A stretch of DNA of 64,000 nucleotides from OMPR01 sp965183835 (lineage in GTDB: Bacteria; Pseudomonadota; Alphaproteobacteria; Rhodobacterales; Rhodobacteraceae): positions 186,001 to 250,000 of the forward strand of contig CBCYME010000019.1 in NCBI GenBank assembly GCA_965183835.1, given 5' to 3'. The notes beneath the pieces were generated by a model, which searched no databases, was not told where the DNA came from, and saw only the letters and a program-made list of their open reading frames with translations. Both the position numbers and the translations under genes were made by a program. Below, piece by piece: positions 61,265-64,000 of the stretch; position 1 is the first letter of the stretch; every line of letters begins with the position of its first letter.

Positions 61265-62006
61265 ATGACCTCTTCCTCCTCCATCGAGATCAATGAAACC
61301 ACCTATAGTCGAGTGATGCTTAAAATCTCCGGTGAGGCCCTTATGGGGGATCAGGGATTTGGCCTGCACCCGCCCACCGTTCAACGCATCGCCGAAGAGG
61401 TAAAGTCGGTTCACGATATGGGGGTTGAAATCTGTATGGTGATCGGGGGCGGCAATATTTTCCGCGGTCTCAGTGGCTCGGCTCAGGGTATGGAACGGAC
61501 CACAGCGGACTATATGGGAATGCTGGCCACAGTCATGAACGCACTGGCAATGCAATCTGCCCTGGAAGAGCTGGGCGTGTTTACACGGGTCATCTCGGCC
61601 ATCCCAATGGATCAGGTGTGTGAACCTTACATCCGCCGCCGCGCCGTGCGCCACCTCGAGAAAAAGCGGGTTTGCATTTTTGCGGCAGGCACCGGTAACC
61701 CATACTTCACAACGGACACCGCTGCCACTTTGCGCGCGAATGAGATGAGCTGTGAAGCGATTTTCAAGGGCACCAAAGTAGATGGCGTTTATGACAAGGA
61801 TCCGGTCAAATTTGACGACGCGGTCCCGGTATGACTCAGTCTCTTATGATGATGTTCTGGCCAAACGTTTGGGTGTTATGGACGCGTCCGCCATTGCATT
61901 GGCACGAGACAATAATTTACCCATCATCGTGTTTTCACTAGACGAACCCGGTGGGTTCCGTGGCATTCTTGCAGGTAGGGGCACCTATACAAAGGTGGTC
62001 GGCTAG
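61265..62006 (+). CDS. pyrH: Uridylate kinase PyrH (reading frame broken by one extra base)
   Basis: UMP kinase converts UMP to UDP and is normally essential. The N-terminal part (residues 1-187) includes RVMLKISGEALMGDQGFG, IGGGNIFRGLSG and ATLRANEMSCEAIFKGTKVD. At CCC 61825-61827 the frame runs into a TGA, while the next frame continues with RYDSVSYDDVLAKRLGVMDA and the normal ending LAGRGTYTKVVG. Removing one C gives DDAVRYDSVSYDDVL. The total of 742 bases equals three times 247 plus one. Because the enzyme is essential, a base-calling error is the most likely cause. It is followed by frr, as in most bacteria. Confidence 0.9.
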
Positions 62007-62054
62007 GTTTATAGACCTCGGCAACCAATAATCCTTTAAAGGGGAGTGGGCAGC

Positions 62055-62618
62055 ATGTCTGACGATTTTATTCTTGATACTGACGATCTTCAGCGCCGTA
62101 TGGATGGTGCGATGTCAAATTTGAAAACAGAATTTGCATCTTTACGCACAGGGCGCGCCTCGGGTTCGATGCTTGAGCCGGTGATGGTTGACGCCTACGG
62201 CTCAATGACTCCGATCAATCAGGTCGGAACCGTGAACGTGCCAGAGCCGCGCATGGTCACCATTAACGTCTGGGACAAAGGTCTGGTCAATAAGGTTGAA
62301 AAAGCCATCCGCGAGAGCGGTCTGGGCATCAACCCGCAGCTGAATGGCACGATCATCATGCTGCCGATTCCTGAGCTGAACGAAGAGCGCCGCCGCGAAT
62401 TGACCAAGGTCGCTGGCCAATATGCTGAACATGCACGCGTTTCAGTGCGCAATGTGCGTCGCGACGGGATGGACCAGATCAAAAAGGCCAAATCTGACGG
62501 CATGTCCGAAGATGACCAAAAATTCTGGGAAACCGAAGTTCAGGAATTAACGGACAAGATGATCAAGGTCATCGACGATGGTCTTGAAGTGAAGCAAGCC
62601 GAAATTATGCAGGTCTGA
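62055..62618 (+). CDS. frr: Ribosome recycling factor
   Basis: A 187-residue RRF that splits post-termination ribosomes together with EF-G. MDGAMSNLKTEFASLRTGRA, PEPRMVTINVWDKGLV, and the C-terminal helix FWETEVQELTDKMIKVID (partial quotes) are typical. ATG 62055 is chosen over a GTG nine bases upstream because AAAGGGGAG has better spacing to it. It lies 48 bases after pyrH. Confidence 0.97.
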   Translation: MSDDFILDTDDLQRRMDGAMSNLKTEFASLRTGRASGSMLEPVMVDAYGSMTPINQVGTVNVPEPRMVTINVWDKGLVNKVEKAIRESGLGINPQLNGTIIMLPIPELNEERRRELTKVAGQYAEHARVSVRNVRRDGMDQIKKAKSDGMSEDDQKFWETEVQELTDKMIKVIDDGLEVKQAEIMQV

Positions 62619-62629
62619 GCGTCGAGTTG

Positions 62630-63361
62630 ATGCCCATAGACCCGTATTCAGAGCCTGCAGTCGGACCGCGCCATGTGGCGATCATTATGGATGGCAATGG
62701 ACGCTGGGCGCAAGCCCGTGGGCGTCCAAGGCTATTTGGTCACCATGCAGGCGCAAAGCGTGTGCGCGAAGTTGTTGATGTTTGCCCAACGATTGGGGTG
62801 AAATATCTGACGATTTTTGCTTTTTCGACTGAGAATTGGAAACGCACACAGGTCGAAGTTGCAGGCCTGATGAGCTTGTTCCGCCGCTATATTACCAAAG
62901 AAACCCGCGAACTGCATCGTCGTGGTGTGCGGGTGCGGTTTATTGGGGACCGGCTGCGGTTGGATGCCAAATTGGTTGGGTTGATGGGGGAACTCGAAGA
63001 TCTGACCAAGGGCAACCCAGGGGTTCAACTGACAATTGCGCTTAATTATGGTGGCCGCGACGAAGTTGCGCGCGCAACCAAACGGCTGGCGCAAGATGTT
63101 GCTGACGGTAAACTGTTGCCCAAAGATGTCGACGAAGAAACCTTGCCACGGTATCTGGACACACATGTTTTGCCAGATCCTGATCTGGTTATTCGAACCA
63201 GTGGCGAAGCACGGATTTCTAATTTCCTGCTGTGGCAATCTGCTTATTCAGAATACGAATTCATCGACACGCTTTGGCCCGACTTTACAGCGGCTGAGCT
63301 GACGCGGTTATGCCAAAGCTATGGATCGCGCGATCGCCGGTTCGGAGCGGTCAAAACATGA
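62630..63361 (+). CDS. uppS: Isoprenyl transferase (undecaprenyl diphosphate synthase)
   Basis: A 243-residue cis-prenyltransferase that makes the C55 carrier lipid for peptidoglycan and O-antigen. IIMDGNGRWAQARG with the catalytic Asp, GHHAGAKRVREVV, FAFSTENWKRTQVEV, and SGEARISNFLLWQSAYSEY (partial) are hallmarks. ATG 62630 follows a TTG three bases upstream. It overlaps cdsA by 4 bases. Confidence 0.96.
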   Translation: MPIDPYSEPAVGPRHVAIIMDGNGRWAQARGRPRLFGHHAGAKRVREVVDVCPTIGVKYLTIFAFSTENWKRTQVEVAGLMSLFRRYITKETRELHRRGVRVRFIGDRLRLDAKLVGLMGELEDLTKGNPGVQLTIALNYGGRDEVARATKRLAQDVADGKLLPKDVDEETLPRYLDTHVLPDPDLVIRTSGEARISNFLLWQSAYSEYEFIDTLWPDFTAAELTRLCQSYGSRDRRFGAVKT

Positions 63362-64000
63362 GTGATAGCCGGTGGTCTGATCTTGCTGCACGCGTAACAT
63401 CCGCCGTCGTCTTGGTTGGCATTGGTGCCATCGAAGTATGGCAAGGTGGCTTGTGGTTCGAGAGTTTCATTGCGGTCGCTGCTGCGATCATGATTTGGGA
63501 ACTCGTGCGCATGCTCGATCCTGAACGGTCGGGTGTTGCGGTTCAGCTTGCGGTTTTGACCGGTGTCGCTGTGATGGCGTGCTATCATATCCCGCCCGTT
63601 TTCCGACTGCCTGTTGTTTTGGCCCCCGCATTGGTTGGAATGGGGCAGTTGAAACAGAACCGCGGTCTGTATGTGGTGTTTGCCATATGGATCACCGCAG
63701 CCGGTCTAGGCTTTATCTCGATCCGCGAAACCATGGGCTTTGATTGGATGCTTTGGCTCATCTGCGTCGTTGTTGCGACCGATGTGGCCGGGTACTTTGT
63801 TGGCAAAGCCATTGGTGGCCCGAAATTTTGGCCCCGCGTAAGCCCCAAGAAAACATGGTCCGGAACTGCTGGCGGCTGGGTGGCTGCGGGTTGTGTTGGC
63901 GTTGGTTTTGCAATCATCGGCGGGTTTGGCCTGCCGTTGGTGATCATATCGGTCCTGACCGCGATGGCCTCTCAGGCGGGCGATTTCGCCGAAAGCGCGA
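63358..64000 (+). CDS. cdsA: Phosphatidate cytidylyltransferase CdsA (3' end beyond the window)
   Basis: At least 214 residues of a polytopic membrane enzyme that makes CDP-diacylglycerol from phosphatidic acid and CTP. The N-terminus SRWSDLAARVTSAVVL is followed by several hydrophobic segments. DVAGYFVGKAIGG, PRVSPKKTWSGTAGG and SQAGDFAES are the CdsA signature parts. It starts in a 4-base overlap with uppS and runs off the window end without a stop. Confidence 0.95.
   Translation, partial: MSDSRWSDLAARVTSAVVLVGIGAIEVWQGGLWFESFIAVAAAIMIWELVRMLDPERSGVAVQLAVLTGVAVMACYHIPPVFRLPVVLAPALVGMGQLKQNRGLYVVFAIWITAAGLGFISIRETMGFDWMLWLICVVVATDVAGYFVGKAIGGPKFWPRVSPKKTWSGTAGGWVAAGCVGVGFAIIGGFGLPLVIISVLTAMASQAGDFAESA

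Overview
The window looks like a chromosomal segment of a marine Rhodobacterales (Roseobacter-type) alphaproteobacterium. This rests on gene content (class I fructose-bisphosphate aldolase, an arginase/ornithine cyclodeaminase cluster, pyrH-frr-uppS-cdsA, ssb, dipeptide ABC operons), on protein style and on moderate GC. It is an inference, not a database result. Two tRNA genes are present, tRNA-Leu(CAA) and tRNA-Asn(GTT).

Region 1 (1-10.4 kb) is ordinary chromosome: ccdA end, a membrane alpha/beta-hydrolase-like protein coupled to a cytochrome P450, fda, pdxA, a three-gene arginine-catabolic operon (arginase, CtlX-like amidinohydrolase, ornithine cyclodeaminase) with a divergent Lrp regulator, dsbB, a VTT-domain membrane protein and tRNA-Leu. 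Region 2 (10.4-23.7 kb) is the most interesting chromosomal stretch. It holds a B12-type radical SAM enzyme, an NAD-dependent epimerase/reductase, a PLP alpha-oxoamine synthase, a GNAT-like acyltransferase, a complete DevBCA-like exporter whose ATPase carries a cyclic-nucleotide-binding domain, a sulfotransferase, an AbrB transporter and a GH3 acyl-adenylating enzyme. Together they suggest synthesis, modification and export of an unusual, possibly sulfated and sphingolipid-like, lipid.

Region 3 (23.95-50.12 kb) is accessory DNA beginning at tRNA-Asn. It holds a decayed integrase and a decayed polymerase-like gene, an IS91-family element split by an IS3-family element, and an AraC regulator divergent from an eight-gene operon of mostly exported proteins: M19 dipeptidase-like, FixH-like, di-heme peroxidase, GYD, amidohydrolase, DUF3302, membrane fusion protein and OprB porin. 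After this come two tandem near-identical IS91 copies, a second integrase module, and an IS3 element interrupted by an IS110 element. The left end of the IS110 element contains a candidate bridge RNA.

Region 4 (50.1-64 kb) is again core chromosome: ssb, lytic transglycosylase, a MauG/CCP-type peroxidase, an oligopeptide ABC operon with its AraC regulator, miaA, pyrH, frr, uppS and the start of cdsA. Several genes are broken as read. The 1-nt frameshift in pyrH, which is normally essential, makes base-calling errors a live alternative for some lesions.
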